In this document: in pieces, positions 34,606-44,595 of the stretch
How the letters are laid out: each line of letters begins with the position of its first letter
How positions within the stretch are numbered: the first letter of the stretch is position 1
Assembly (NCBI RefSeq): GCF_014358015.1
Contig: NZ_JACONV010000002.1
Coordinates: forward strand, 1 to 64,000
Origin: Pseudomonas triticifolii
GTDB lineage: Bacteria; Pseudomonadota; Gammaproteobacteria; Pseudomonadales; Pseudomonadaceae
DNA length: 64,000 bases
Direction: 5' to 3'
Position numbers and translations under genes: made by a program
Notes under the pieces: model-generated
Told to the model about the DNA's origin: nothing
What the model saw: only the letters and a program-made list of their open reading frames with translations
The model's database searches: none

Positions 34606-35526
34606 ATGTGGTTCAAAAACCTGCTTGTCTATCGCTTGACCCAGGATCTGCCTTTTGACGCCGAGGCGCTGGAAACAGCACTGGCGACCAAACCGGCGCG
34701 CGCCTGTGCCAGCCAGGAGTTGACCACTTACGGTTTCGTCGCGCCCTTCGGCAAGGGCGAGGACGCTCCATTGGTGCACATCAGCCAGGACTTCCTGCTG
34801 ATCGCCGCACGCAAGGAAGAACGCATTCTGCCGGGCAGCGTCGTGCGTGACGCGCTGAAGGAAAAGGTCGAAGAGATCGAGGCCGAGCAAATGCGCAAGG
34901 TCTACAAGAAGGAACGCGATCAGCTCAAGGATGAAATCATCCAGGCTTTCCTGCCTCGTGCCTTTATCCGTCGTTCGGCCACCTTCGCCGCCATCGCGCC
35001 CAAGCAAGGCCTGATTCTGGTCAACGCATCCAGCCCGAAACGCGCCGAAGACCTGCTGTCCACATTGCGTGAAGTGATCGGCTCGTTGCCGGTTCGTCCG
35101 CTGACCGTCAAGGTCTCGCCAAGCGCGACCATGACTGACTGGGTCAAGACCCAGAAAGCGGCCGACCACTTCTTTGTTCTGGACGAATGCGAACTGCGCG
35201 ACACCCACGAAGACGGCGGCATTGTGCGCTGCAAGCGTCAGGACCTGACCGGCGACGAAATCCAGCTTCACCTGAGCACTGGCAAGGTCGTGACTCAACT
35301 GTCGCTGGCCTGGCAGGACAAACTGTCGTTCGTGCTGGACGACAAGATGGTCGTCAAGCGTCTGAAGTTCGAAGACCTGCTGCAAGATCAGGCTGAACAG
35401 GACGGCGGCGACGAGGCGCTGGGTCAACTGGATGCCAGCTTCACCCTGATGATGCTGACCTTTGGCGAATTCCTGCCGCAGTTGTTCGAAGCATTGGGCG
35501 GCGAAGAAGTCCCGCAGGGTATCTAA
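34606..35526 (+). CDS. rdgC: Recombination-associated protein RdgC
   Basis: A 306-residue RdgC (starting [17 protein letters not shown], with [15 protein letters not shown] and the [29 protein letters not shown]-terminal motif read in parts). RdgC forms a ring-shaped dimer around DNA and limits RecA loading. Length equals the Pseudomonas family. It is next to the tRNA pair, an arrangement conserved in the genus. Confidence 0.96.
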   Translation: MWFKNLLVYRLTQDLPFDAEALETALATKPARACASQELTTYGFVAPFGKGEDAPLVHISQDFLLIAARKEERILPGSVVRDALKEKVEEIEAEQMRKVYKKERDQLKDEIIQAFLPRAFIRRSATFAAIAPKQGLILVNASSPKRAEDLLSTLREVIGSLPVRPLTVKVSPSATMTDWVKTQKAADHFFVLDECELRDTHEDGGIVRCKRQDLTGDEIQLHLSTGKVVTQLSLAWQDKLSFVLDDKMVVKRLKFEDLLQDQAEQDGGDEALGQLDASFTLMMLTFGEFLPQLFEALGGEEVPQGI

Positions 35527-35553
35527 CGCAATAACGCTGTGGGTCCAAGCAAA

Positions 35554-35578
35554 GCGCCGTCTCTATAGACGGCGCGTT
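35554..35578 (+). terminator. Terminator-like hairpin after rdgC
   Basis: GCGCCGTC / GACGGCGC, eight-base stem with loop TCTATA, followed by GTTTATC. Confidence 0.6.
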
Positions 35579-35610
35579 TATCTGGCACGTATAAAAAGAA
35601 GGAGCAGACC

Positions 35611-36576
35611 ATGCGCGCCCTCGCCGCCTTGAGTCGTTTTGTCGGCAACACCTTTGCGTACTGGGTGCTGCTGTTCGCCATTCTGGCATTCCTGTTGCCA
35701 CAGGTATTCATCGGCCTCAAAAGCTGGATTGTGCCGTTGCTGGGGCTGGTCATGTTCGGCATGGGCCTGACCCTGAAACTTGAAGATTTCTCTGAAGTTG
35801 CACGTAACCCCTGGCGCGTCGCGCTGGGTGTGGTCGCGCACTTTGTCATCATGCCGGGCGTTGCCTGGTTGCTGTGCCAGGTGTTCCAGTTGCCGCCTGA
35901 AATTGCCGTCGGCGTGATCCTGGTGGGCTGCTGCCCGAGCGGGACATCGTCCAATGTCATGGCCTGGCTGGCCAAGGGTGATCTGGCGCTGGCGGTCGCC
36001 ATTGCAGCCGTCACCACCCTGCTCGCACCGCTGCTGACCCCGACACTGATCTGGTTCCTGGCCTCGGCCTGGCTGCCGGTGTCCTTCATGGATATGTTCT
36101 GGTCGATCCTGCAACTGGTGATGCTGCCCATCGTGCTGGGGGTTATGGCGCAACGCCTGCTGGGCGCGCGGGTCAGCTATGCGGTGGATGTATTGCCACT
36201 GGTGTCAGTGGTGAGCATCGTGATGATCGTCTGCGCCGTGGTGGCTGCCAGTCAGGCGAAGATCGCTGAATCCGGGCTGTTGATCATGGCCGTGGTGATC
36301 CTGCACAACACCTTCGGCTTCCTGCTCGGCTACTTCACTGGCAAGGTCTTCAAGCTGCCATTGCCCCAGCGCAAGTCGCTGGCGCTGGAAGTCGGCATGC
36401 AGAACTCAGGGCTTGGCGCCGCACTGGCCAGCGCCCACTTCTCGCCACTGGCGGCCGTGCCGAGCGCGCTGTTCAGCGTCTGGCACAACATTTCCGGTGC
36501 GTTGCTATCGACGTATTTCAGGAAAATGCCGGAGGAGGAAAGCGAGGTGACGTTGCGTAAGTCGGCGGTGGATTGA
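35611..36576 (+). CDS. Bile acid:sodium symporter family (SBF) transporter
   Basis: A 321-residue inner-membrane protein with about ten helices. SBF-family features are LVMFGMGLTLKLEDF, GCCPSGTSSNVMAWLAKGDLAL and LALEVGMQNSGLGAALA, the last two forming the crossed discontinuous helices that bind sodium. In bacteria these are carboxylate or pantoate type transporters; the substrate here is unknown. The ATG follows AGGAG. The leader contains AAAAAGAAGGAG, an A-rich run that could also be a Crc/Hfq target. Confidence 0.9.
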   Translation: MRALAALSRFVGNTFAYWVLLFAILAFLLPQVFIGLKSWIVPLLGLVMFGMGLTLKLEDFSEVARNPWRVALGVVAHFVIMPGVAWLLCQVFQLPPEIAVGVILVGCCPSGTSSNVMAWLAKGDLALAVAIAAVTTLLAPLLTPTLIWFLASAWLPVSFMDMFWSILQLVMLPIVLGVMAQRLLGARVSYAVDVLPLVSVVSIVMIVCAVVAASQAKIAESGLLIMAVVILHNTFGFLLGYFTGKVFKLPLPQRKSLALEVGMQNSGLGAALASAHFSPLAAVPSALFSVWHNISGALLSTYFRKMPEEESEVTLRKSAVD

Positions 36577-36592
36577 CACAACTTCTGCACTG

Positions 36593-36628
36593 ACCTGATC
36601 GCCCCTGCGGGCATTGCCGCGATCAGGT
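36593..36628. terminator. Hairpin between convergent genes
   Basis: ACCTGATCGC / GCGATCAGGT, a ten-base perfect stem with a 16-base GC-rich interior; no T-run. It likely ends transcripts from both sides. Confidence 0.45.
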
Positions 36629-36669
36629 TCAGATGTGTGGCAGTCGGCGCTATGCGCAGGCTGCCAATC

Positions 36670-38544
36670 CTAACGCAGCGCCCCTCTCAACCCCTTCACC
36701 TGCTCACGCACCTCCACAGGCGCGGCGGCGTCTGCCGCGATGGGCGCACCTGCCACCAGCACAACCCGTGACCAGAAGCGGCGGAACAGTCCCTTCTCGG
36801 GATCGCGACTGAAGAAGCTGCCCCACAACCCTTGCAGCGCCATCGGGATCACTGGCACGGACGTTTCCTGAAGAATGCGCGTCATGCCGCTCTTGAACCC
36901 GCTGATCTCGCCATCTGTGGTGAGTTTGCCTTCCGGAAAGATGCACACCAGCTCGCCATCGGCCAGGTAGCGGGCAATGCGTTTGAAGGATTGTTCGTAG
37001 ATCTCCATGTCTTCGTTGCGTCCGGCAATCGGAATGGTGCCGGCCGTACGGAAGATGAAGTTGAGCACGGGCAAACGGTAGATCTTGTAGTACATGACGA
37101 AGCGGATCGGCCGCCGCACCGCACCGGCAATCAGCAGCGCATCGACAAAGGACACGTGGTTGCAGACCAGCAGTGCGGCGCCCTCTTCGGGAATCTGATC
37201 AAGGTTGCGATGCTCGACGCGGTACATCGAATGGCCGAGCAGCCAGATCAGGAAGCGCATGGTGAATTCAGGCACGATCCTGAAGATGTAGACGTTGACC
37301 GCCACGTTGAGCAACGACACCACCAGAAACAGATGCGGAATGGTCAGCTCGGCAAAGCTGAGCAGCAGGATCGAGACAATCGCTGACAGCACCATGAACA
37401 ATGCGTTGAGGATGTTGTTGGCGGCGATGACCCGCGAGCGTTCTTTCTCGGGCGTGCGTGACTGGATCAAGGCATACAGCGGCACAATGTAGAAACCGCC
37501 GAAGACGCCGATGCCCAGGATGTCGAACAACACCCAGCGACCCTGCGCGTAGCCCAGCACCGCCAGCCAGTCATTGGCCTGAACGTTCTGAGGAAAGCCG
37601 CCCGAATGCCACCACAACAGCAGACCGAATACGGTGATCCCCATGGAGCCGAATGGCACCAGACCGATTTCCACCTTATGCCCGGACAGACGCTCGCAGA
37701 GCAGCGAACCCAGTGCGATGCCCACAGAGAAAACCGTGAGAATCAGCGTGACCACGGTTTCGTCGCCAAACATCAACTGCTGGGCGTAGGCCGGAATCTG
37801 GGTGAGGTAGATAGCACCGACAAACCAGAACCATGAATTACCCACGATGGAGCGCGACACGGCAGGCGTCTGCCCAAGCCCCATGCGCAACGTTGCCCAG
37901 GACTGAGTGAAGATGTTCCAGTTGAGCTTCATTTCAGGAGAGGCCGCAGCCGCTCGCGGAATACCGAAGCTGGCCAGAAAACCCAGGCACGCAATCAACA
38001 CGATGGCTGCCGAGACAATCCAGGCGTAGTGCGTGGCGGACATCATGACACCGGCACTGATGGTGCCCGCCAGAATCGCCAGAAACGTGCCCATCTCGAC
38101 CAGCGCGTTGCCGCCCACCAGCTCGCTCTCGCGCAGGTGCTGCGGCAGGATCGAATACTTCACCGGCCCGAACAGCGCCGAATGCGTCCCCATCGCGAAC
38201 AGCGCGGCAAGCATCATCCACAGATGATTGAACAGAAAGCCTGCAGCCCCCACCGCCATGATGACGATCTCGCCGAACTTGATGATCCGAATCAGCGTGT
38301 CCTTGGGATATTTCTCGCCGAACTGTCCAGCCAAGGCAGAAAACAGAAAGAACGGCAGAATGAACAGCAAGGCGCACAGGTTGACGTAGATCGAGCGATC
38401 CCCGTCGATGGCCAGCTTGTACAAAATGGCGAGAATCAACGACTGTTTGAAGACGTTGTCATTGAATGCCCCGAGGGACTGCGTAACGAAAAACGGCAGG
38501 AAGCGCCGCTTTCCTAGAAGGCTGAATTGTGACTGCTGGCTCAT
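36670..38544 (-). CDS. MFS transporter fused to a PlsC-type acyltransferase
   Basis: A 624-residue two-part protein. Residues about 1-410 form an MFS domain with about twelve helices, related to the lysophospholipid transporter LplT. Residues about 430-600 are a 1-acylglycerol-3-phosphate acyltransferase-type domain: NHVSFVDALL (the NHX4D-like catalytic motif) and VCIFPEGKLTTDGEI. This is the first two-thirds of the LplT-Aas system, which flips lysophospholipid inward and reacylates it; the acyl-ACP synthetase part of Aas is missing here. The ATG at 38544 (MSQQSQFSLLGKRRF) was chosen over the upstream open frame. Divergent from mxtR. Confidence 0.9.
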   Translation of the reverse strand: MSQQSQFSLLGKRRFLPFFVTQSLGAFNDNVFKQSLILAILYKLAIDGDRSIYVNLCALLFILPFFLFSALAGQFGEKYPKDTLIRIIKFGEIVIMAVGAAGFLFNHLWMMLAALFAMGTHSALFGPVKYSILPQHLRESELVGGNALVEMGTFLAILAGTISAGVMMSATHYAWIVSAAIVLIACLGFLASFGIPRAAAASPEMKLNWNIFTQSWATLRMGLGQTPAVSRSIVGNSWFWFVGAIYLTQIPAYAQQLMFGDETVVTLILTVFSVGIALGSLLCERLSGHKVEIGLVPFGSMGITVFGLLLWWHSGGFPQNVQANDWLAVLGYAQGRWVLFDILGIGVFGGFYIVPLYALIQSRTPEKERSRVIAANNILNALFMVLSAIVSILLLSFAELTIPHLFLVVSLLNVAVNVYIFRIVPEFTMRFLIWLLGHSMYRVEHRNLDQIPEEGAALLVCNHVSFVDALLIAGAVRRPIRFVMYYKIYRLPVLNFIFRTAGTIPIAGRNEDMEIYEQSFKRIARYLADGELVCIFPEGKLTTDGEISGFKSGMTRILQETSVPVIPMALQGLWGSFFSRDPEKGLFRRFWSRVVLVAGAPIAADAAAPVEVREQVKGLRGALR

Positions 38545-38766
38545 CGTCCGTGGTCCTGAGAGGCTTGGGCACACTGGCGTCGCCGCCAATCCGAGGCACA
38601 TTGAAGACGCAACGCAGCGTAATGTCGATAGGATATTTCCGGTCGCCAGGTATGCCGAGCATGTTGGGCAGTCTGCGTCACCCCGCCACGCTCGACCTTG
38701 GTCGAGAAAGACGAAGTGCTGCGGTCGTGCGAGACTGCGTGCTGTCGATACGTTCTGGAATCCGAT

Positions 38767-41700
38767 ATGTCGCTGTCCAGCGGGCTGATCGCCGCCGTTG
38801 CCCTTGCCTACATGGCCATCATGTTCGCCATCGCCTTCTACGGTGACCGCTACAGCGCATCACTGCGCCCGACGATGCGTGCCTGGGTGTACAGCCTGTC
38901 GCTGGCGGTCTATTGCACCAGCTGGACGTTCTTCGGCGCGGTGGGTCAGGCAGCCGAACAGCTGTGGTCGTTCCTGCCTATTTATCTGGGACCGATCGTA
39001 CTGATGGTGCTGGCGCCCTGGGTGCTGCAGAAAATGGTGCTGATCAGCAAGCAGGAAAACATCACCTCAATTGCCGACTTCATCGCGGCGCGTTACGGCA
39101 AATCCCAGTCACTGGCAGTCATGGTCGCGCTGATCTGCCTGATCGGCATGCTGCCGTACATTGCGCTACAGCTCAAAGGCATCGTGTTAGGGGTCAATAT
39201 CCTGATCGGTGCCGTGGCTGATTCCACCGGCACGCGCGCTCAGGACACCGCACTGGTGGTGTCGCTGATTCTGGCGCTGTTCACCATCGTGTTCGGGGCG
39301 CGCAATCTGGATGTGACCGAACACCATCGCGGCATGGTTCTGGCCATAGCCTTCGAGGCACTGGTGAAGCTGTTCGCGTTCATGGCCGTCGGGGTATTCG
39401 TGACCTTCGGCCTGTACGACGGTTTTGACGACCTGTTCAATCAGGCCAAGCTGGCACCACGCCTTGAGGAGTACTGGAAAGACACGATCAACTGGCCGTC
39501 GATGTTCGTCCAGACCGGCGTGGCGATGATGGCGATTGTCTGCCTGCCCCGGCAGTTCCACGTCACGGTGGTGGAGAACATAGAGCCGCAAGACCTGAAT
39601 CTGGCCAAGTGGGTGTTTCCGGCCTATCTGGCGCTGGCCGCGCTGTTCGTGGTGCCTATCGCCCTGGCTGGGCAAATGCTCCTGCCGGACTCGATGCTGC
39701 CGGACTCATTCGTGATCAGCCTGCCACTGGCGCATGCACACCCGTCCTTGGCGCTGCTGGCATTCATCGGCGGTGCATCGGCGGCGACCGGTATGGTGAT
39801 CGTGGCCTGCGTGGCGTTGTCGACCATGATTTCCAACGACATGCTGTTGCCCTGGCTGTTGCGTCGCAAGAATACAGAGCGGCCGTTCGAGGCATTCCGG
39901 TACTGGATGCTCTCGGTGCGCCGCATCAGCATTGTGATGATTTTGCTGCTGGCCTACGTCAGCTACCGAATGCTGGGCTCGACCGCCAGCCTGGCAACCA
40001 TTGGCCAGATCGCCTTCGCCGCAATCACTCAACTGGCACCGGCCATGTTCGGCGCGCTGTACTGGAAGCAGGCCAACCGACGGGGTGTGTTCGCAGGGCT
40101 GGCGGCCGGGATTTTCATCTGGTTCTACACGCTGGTGCTGCCCGTCGCGGCCCACGGCATGGGCTGGCCGCTTGAGGCCTTTCCACTGCTGGCATGGCTG
40201 CACAGCAACCCGTTCGATCTGCCGATCACGCCGATGACCCAAGGTGTGCTGCTGTCCATGGCGGGCAACTGCACGCTCTTCGCCTGGGTGTCGATGCTGT
40301 CGCGCACGCGGGTCACCGAACACTGGCAGGCGGGTCGCTTCATCGGTCAGGAAACCCAAGGGCGGGCCTACATGCGCCCGCTGCTGGCCGTGCAGATCGA
40401 AGACTTGCTCAGCCTGTCGGCACGGTTTGTCGGCGAAGAGCGGGCGCGTCAGAGCTTTACCCGTTTCGCCTACCGTCAAGGCAAAAGCTTCAACCCCAAC
40501 CAGAACGCTACCGGTGAATGGATTGCCCACACTGAACGATTGCTGGCCGGTGTGCTGGGCACGTCGTCGACCCGGGCGGTCGTGAAGGCAGCCATCGAAG
40601 GCCGGGACATGCAGCTCGAAGACGTGGTGCGCATCGCTGACGAGGCCTCGGAGGTGCTGCAATTCAATCGGGCCTTGTTGCAAGGCGCCATCGAAAACAT
40701 CACCCAAGGCATCAGCGTGGTCGATCAGTCGCTGCGGCTGGTGGCGTGGAATCATCGGTATCTGGAGCTGTTCAACTACCCGGAGGGCCTGATCGGCGTA
40801 GGACGTCCGATTGCTGACATCATCCGCTACAACGCTGAACGCGGGCTGTGTGGGCCGGGTGAAGCCGAAGTGCACGTGGCGCGGCGACTGCACTGGATGC
40901 GTCAGGGCCGCGCTCATACGTCAGAGCGGCTGTTCCCCAACGGCCGGGTCATCGAGCTGATCGGCAACCCGATGCCCGGTGGCGGTTTCGTCATGAGCTT
41001 CACCGACATCACTGCGTTCCGCGCTGCCGAGCAGGGCCTCAAAGGTGTCAACGAACGTCTTGAGCAGCGCGTAACAGAGCGCACCCACGAGCTGTCGCAA
41101 TTGAACCAGGCCCTGACCGAGGCCAAGGGCACCGCCGAAGCAGCCAATGAATCCAAAACCCGCTTTCTGGCTGCGGTCAGCCACGACCTGATGCAACCGT
41201 TAAACGCCGCGCGGCTGTTTTCGGCTGCGCTGTCACATCAGGAAGAAGGCATCTCCAGCGACGCCCAGCAACTGATCCAGCATCTGGACAGTTCGTTGCG
41301 CTCGGCCGAGGATCTGATCAGCGACCTGCTGGATATCTCGCGCATCGAGAACGGCAAGATCGCCCCGGATCGTCAGCCCTTCCCGCTCAACGCGCTGTTC
41401 GACACCCTCGGAGCGGAATTCAAGGTGCTGGCACAGGAACAGGGCTTGAAGTTTCGCGTCAGGGGCAGCGCGTTAAGGGTCGACAGCGATATCAAGCTGT
41501 TGCGCCGAGTGCTGCAAAACTTCCTGACCAATGCGATCCGCTATGCCAAAGGCCCGATTTTGCTGGGCGTCAGGCGTCGTGGTGACAGCCTGAGCCTGGA
41601 GGTCTGGGACCGCGGCCCGGGTATTCCCGAAGACAAACGCCAGGTGATTTTCGAAGAGTTCAAGCGCCTGGACAGTCACCAGACTCACGCGGCCAAAGGG

Positions 41701-42240
41701 CTGGGTTTGGGGTTGGCGATTGCCGACGGCCTGTGCCGAATTCTCGAACATCCGTTGCAGGTTCGCTCCTGGACCGGCAAAGGCAGCGTGTTCAGCGTGC
41801 AGGTCCCCCTCGCCTCGCTTCAGGCACCCTTGCCTGACAAGCGGGTCGAGATCAATCGGCCTGCGCTGAACGGCACGCAGGTGCTCTGCGTCGACAACGA
41901 AGACAGCATTCTGATTGGCATGAACAGCCTCTTGTCGCGCTGGGGCTGTCAGGTATGGACCGCACGCAATCGTCAGGAATGCGAGGCGCTGCTGAACAAC
42001 GGCGTCCATCCGCAGATCGCCCTGGTGGACTACCACCTGGACGAGGGTGAAACCGGCACCGAGCTGATGGCCTGGCTGAGAACCCGCCTCGGCCAGCCTG
42101 TGCCAGGCGTATTGATCAGTGCCGACGGTAGACCCGAACTGATAGCGCAAGTGCACGCCGCCGGGCTCGACTACTTGCCCAAGCCGGTCAAGCCTGCGGC
42201 ATTGCGTGCGTTGTTGAGTCGGCACGTGAGTTTGAGTTGA
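38767..42240 (+). CDS. mxtR: SLC5-type transporter/hybrid histidine kinase (CrbS/MxtR family)
   Basis: An 1157-residue sensor. Residues about 1-500 are a sodium:solute symporter domain with 13 helices; a PAS domain follows (about 640-750, LLQGAIENITQGISVVDQSLRL), then a coiled coil (EQRVTERTHELSQLNQAL), the histidine kinase with phospho-acceptor His806 in AAVSHDLMQPL, the ATPase N box NFLTNAIRYAKG and G boxes DRGPGIP and GLGLGLAI, and a C-terminal receiver with Asp1088 in LVDYHLD and the LPKPV lysine. In Pseudomonas and Vibrio, this type with its partner CrbR/ErdR controls acetate use (acs, actP). No receiver gene is adjacent, which is usual. The ATG at 38767 gives the family start. Confidence 0.92.
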   Translation: MSLSSGLIAAVALAYMAIMFAIAFYGDRYSASLRPTMRAWVYSLSLAVYCTSWTFFGAVGQAAEQLWSFLPIYLGPIVLMVLAPWVLQKMVLISKQENITSIADFIAARYGKSQSLAVMVALICLIGMLPYIALQLKGIVLGVNILIGAVADSTGTRAQDTALVVSLILALFTIVFGARNLDVTEHHRGMVLAIAFEALVKLFAFMAVGVFVTFGLYDGFDDLFNQAKLAPRLEEYWKDTINWPSMFVQTGVAMMAIVCLPRQFHVTVVENIEPQDLNLAKWVFPAYLALAALFVVPIALAGQMLLPDSMLPDSFVISLPLAHAHPSLALLAFIGGASAATGMVIVACVALSTMISNDMLLPWLLRRKNTERPFEAFRYWMLSVRRISIVMILLLAYVSYRMLGSTASLATIGQIAFAAITQLAPAMFGALYWKQANRRGVFAGLAAGIFIWFYTLVLPVAAHGMGWPLEAFPLLAWLHSNPFDLPITPMTQGVLLSMAGNCTLFAWVSMLSRTRVTEHWQAGRFIGQETQGRAYMRPLLAVQIEDLLSLSARFVGEERARQSFTRFAYRQGKSFNPNQNATGEWIAHTERLLAGVLGTSSTRAVVKAAIEGRDMQLEDVVRIADEASEVLQFNRALLQGAIENITQGISVVDQSLRLVAWNHRYLELFNYPEGLIGVGRPIADIIRYNAERGLCGPGEAEVHVARRLHWMRQGRAHTSERLFPNGRVIELIGNPMPGGGFVMSFTDITAFRAAEQGLKGVNERLEQRVTERTHELSQLNQALTEAKGTAEAANESKTRFLAAVSHDLMQPLNAARLFSAALSHQEEGISSDAQQLIQHLDSSLRSAEDLISDLLDISRIENGKIAPDRQPFPLNALFDTLGAEFKVLAQEQGLKFRVRGSALRVDSDIKLLRRVLQNFLTNAIRYAKGPILLGVRRRGDSLSLEVWDRGPGIPEDKRQVIFEEFKRLDSHQTHAAKGLGLGLAIADGLCRILEHPLQVRSWTGKGSVFSVQVPLASLQAPLPDKRVEINRPALNGTQVLCVDNEDSILIGMNSLLSRWGCQVWTARNRQECEALLNNGVHPQIALVDYHLDEGETGTELMAWLRTRLGQPVPGVLISADGRPELIAQVHAAGLDYLPKPVKPAALRALLSRHVSLS

Positions 42241-42295
42241 GGCCGATGATGATCGCTCCCAAGCGGTAGCGGGAACACCTTCGATTATCGACCCG

Positions 42296-42374
42296 CGATG
42301 TCGGCATGGGTTTGGAGCAGCAACGTGGACGGACCTCCACCATGCGCATCAATCTGCAAGCCGTGCCGACATCG
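42296..42374. repeat. Nested inverted repeats between convergent genes
   Basis: CGATGTCGGCA at 42296-42306 and TGCCGACATCG at 42364-42374 form an 11-base perfect pair 57 bases apart; inside are GCATGG/CCATGC and GTGGA/TCCAC pairs. No T-run, no reading frame. Could be a structured 3' end for mxtR or the lpxO-like gene. Confidence 0.45.
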
Positions 42375-42392
42375 ATCTAAACAGGCGAGCCT

Positions 42393-43331
42393 TTAACCAA
42401 ACAACCAGTAGCCCAGCAGAGTCAGGACCAGTACCGCCAGCACAGGCCGTAAAACGCGGTAGGCCTTGGGGTTGCTGCGCTTGAACTGCTTGACCTTGCC
42501 ACTGAAACCATCGCTGAAACGCTTGCTGAAAGCATATGCCTGGTTGATGCCGCCGACGCGTTCGTCGTCCAGATTCTGCGGTGCGGTTGCACGGCCCAGA
42601 AACGCACTGACGCTGCGGTTCACGCGAGTCATCAGGCGATTGGTCAATGGACGTTCGATGTCACAGAACAGAATCACGCGGGTCTGGGTGGTTTCGTTCT
42701 TGACCCAATGCACGTAGGTCTCATCAAACATCACGTCTTCGCCATCGCGCCACGAGTATTCCTTGCCATCGACGAAGATCCGGCAGTCGTCGGAATTGGG
42801 CGTGGACAGGCCCAGGTGATAACGCAAGGAACCGGCAAAGGGGTCGCGATGCGGATTGAGGTGGCTGTCGCCCGGCAACAGGGCAAACATCGCGCCTTTG
42901 ACGTTAGGAATGCTGTTGACCAGCGCAACGGTCTTGGGGCACAACGCCTCGGCCGATGGCAGCGCCTTGTCGTACCACTTCAGGTAGAAACGCTTCCAGC
43001 CTTTCTTGAAGAACGAGCCGAAACCGGCGTCGTTGTTCTTTTCGGCGGCGCGAATATAGCCTTCGTCGAACAGGTGCATCGCTTCATCGCGAATGGTTTC
43101 CCAGTTGTCCTTGAGCACATCCAGCTCGGGGAACTTGCTGCGGTCCAGGTACGGCTTGGACGGCACACGGGAAAACAGGTACATCAGCGCGTTATAGGGC
43201 GCGAACAGCGCCGAATGATTCACGAACTGCCGCAACAATGGCAGTCGCGCCTGGCCGCGCAGGTGCACGTACAGTGTGCTGCCCAGAAAAAGCATCAGAA
43301 TCAATGCCTTGGCAGCAAATGAAAGGGTCAT
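42393..43331 (-). CDS. lpxO: Aspartyl/asparaginyl beta-hydroxylase family, LpxO-like lipid A hydroxylase
   Basis: A 312-residue Fe(II)/2-oxoglutarate-type oxygenase with an N-terminal membrane helix (residues 6-22) and a second at the C-terminus. The iron-binding set is readable: HRDPF within SHLNPHRDPFAG (His-X-Asp) and a distal His in ETYVHWVKNE; the 2-oxoglutarate Arg is likely in TQTRVILF. LpxO hydroxylates the secondary acyl chain of lipid A at C-2 in the inner leaflet. The ATG at 43331 follows AAGGAGAG. It is monocistronic. The exact acyl position and the identity as the main LpxO are inferred. Confidence 0.8.
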   Translation of the reverse strand: MTLSFAAKALILMLFLGSTLYVHLRGQARLPLLRQFVNHSALFAPYNALMYLFSRVPSKPYLDRSKFPELDVLKDNWETIRDEAMHLFDEGYIRAAEKNNDAGFGSFFKKGWKRFYLKWYDKALPSAEALCPKTVALVNSIPNVKGAMFALLPGDSHLNPHRDPFAGSLRYHLGLSTPNSDDCRIFVDGKEYSWRDGEDVMFDETYVHWVKNETTQTRVILFCDIERPLTNRLMTRVNRSVSAFLGRATAPQNLDDERVGGINQAYAFSKRFSDGFSGKVKQFKRSNPKAYRVLRPVLAVLVLTLLGYWLFG

Positions 43332-43497
43332 GAAACTCTCCTTGAAGCGGGCAGACAACGCTGAACGTAACGCGGGTCATGAGGCAATGCAAAGCACCAG
43401 AAATGCCCGACGACCCGTGAAGATCGCCCGGCACTCGAAAGGTGGCCATCATAAACCCTTGAACCGCCCGCAAGAAGCGCACGCTGCCGAAGATGTG

Positions 43498-44472
43498 TTA
43501 CTGCGACAGCTCCTGGTCAGTGAACAGGTCGCTGAACAGCATGGTCGACAGGTAGCGTTCGCCAGAGTCCGGCAGGACGACAACGATGGTTTTGCCCTGC
43601 ATTTCCGGTTTCTCTGCCAGACGCACGGCAGCGGCCATCGCCGCGCCGCAGGAAATACCGCAGAGAATGCCTTCCTCCTTCATCAGACGACGGGCCATGG
43701 CCTTGGACTCGTCGTCCGTCACCCGCTCAACCCGGTCGATCAGTGAAAGGTCGAGGTTTTTCGGGATGAAGCCTGCACCGATGCCCTGGATCTTGTGGGG
43801 ATTGGGCTTGATCTCCTCACCGGCCATCGCCTGAGTGATGATCGGCGAGCCATCCGGCTCGACGGCAACCGAAAGAATGGGCTTGCCAGCAGTATGCTTG
43901 ATGTAGCGCGAGACGCCGGTGATGGTACCGCCAGTGCCTACGCCCGCTACCAGTACGTCGATAGCACCGTCGGTGTCGTTCCAGATTTCAGGGCCGGTGG
44001 TCTTTTCATGGATGGCCGGGTTGGCCGGGTTCTCGAACTGGCCTGGCATGAAGTAATTCTCAGGATCGCGAGCGACCAGCGCCTGAGCCTCGGCGATAGC
44101 CCCTTTCATCCCCTTGGCAGGCTCGGTGAGCACCAATTCGGCACCTAATGCCTTGAGCACCTTGCGACGTTCTATGCTCATGGAAGCGGGCATGGTCAGC
44201 ATCAATTTATAACCACGGGCCGCAGCGACGAAGGCCAGCCCGATACCGGTATTGCCCGACGTCGGCTCGACGATGGTCATGCCCGGCTTGAGCTTGCCGC
44301 TGCTTTCGGCGTCCCAGATCATGTTGGCACCGATACGGCACTTCACGGAGTAACCCGGATTACGCCCTTCGATCTTGGCCAGAATGGTGACACCACGCGG
44401 CGCGATACGATTGATCTGTACCAGCGGCGTATTGCCGATGGAATGGGCGTTATCAGCGTAAATACGGCTCAT
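43498..44472 (-). CDS. cysK: Cysteine synthase A (O-acetylserine sulfhydrylase)
   Basis: A 324-residue fold type II PLP enzyme. The lysine that holds PLP is Lys44 in [11 protein letters not shown], the phosphate loop is TSGNTGIGL, and [14 protein letters not shown] and [12 protein letters not shown] follow. It makes cysteine from O-acetylserine and sulfide. The ATG at 44472 ([17 protein letters not shown]) is the family start; a longer frame to 44490 is open. Divergent from the DUF748-like gene. Confidence 0.95.
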   Translation of the reverse strand: MSRIYADNAHSIGNTPLVQINRIAPRGVTILAKIEGRNPGYSVKCRIGANMIWDAESSGKLKPGMTIVEPTSGNTGIGLAFVAAARGYKLMLTMPASMSIERRKVLKALGAELVLTEPAKGMKGAIAEAQALVARDPENYFMPGQFENPANPAIHEKTTGPEIWNDTDGAIDVLVAGVGTGGTITGVSRYIKHTAGKPILSVAVEPDGSPIITQAMAGEEIKPNPHKIQGIGAGFIPKNLDLSLIDRVERVTDDESKAMARRLMKEEGILCGISCGAAMAAAVRLAEKPEMQGKTIVVVLPDSGERYLSTMLFSDLFTDQELSQ

Positions 44473-44595
44473 GGATATGTCCTTGTGCACATCGATAAAT
44501 AAACAAAGCCTATGCCGCCAGCCGTTGGGCGTCCAGTATCACCGAACCGATGCTGCCGAACGCAGTCAACCCTTCACTGCAACCGGAGACTCGTC

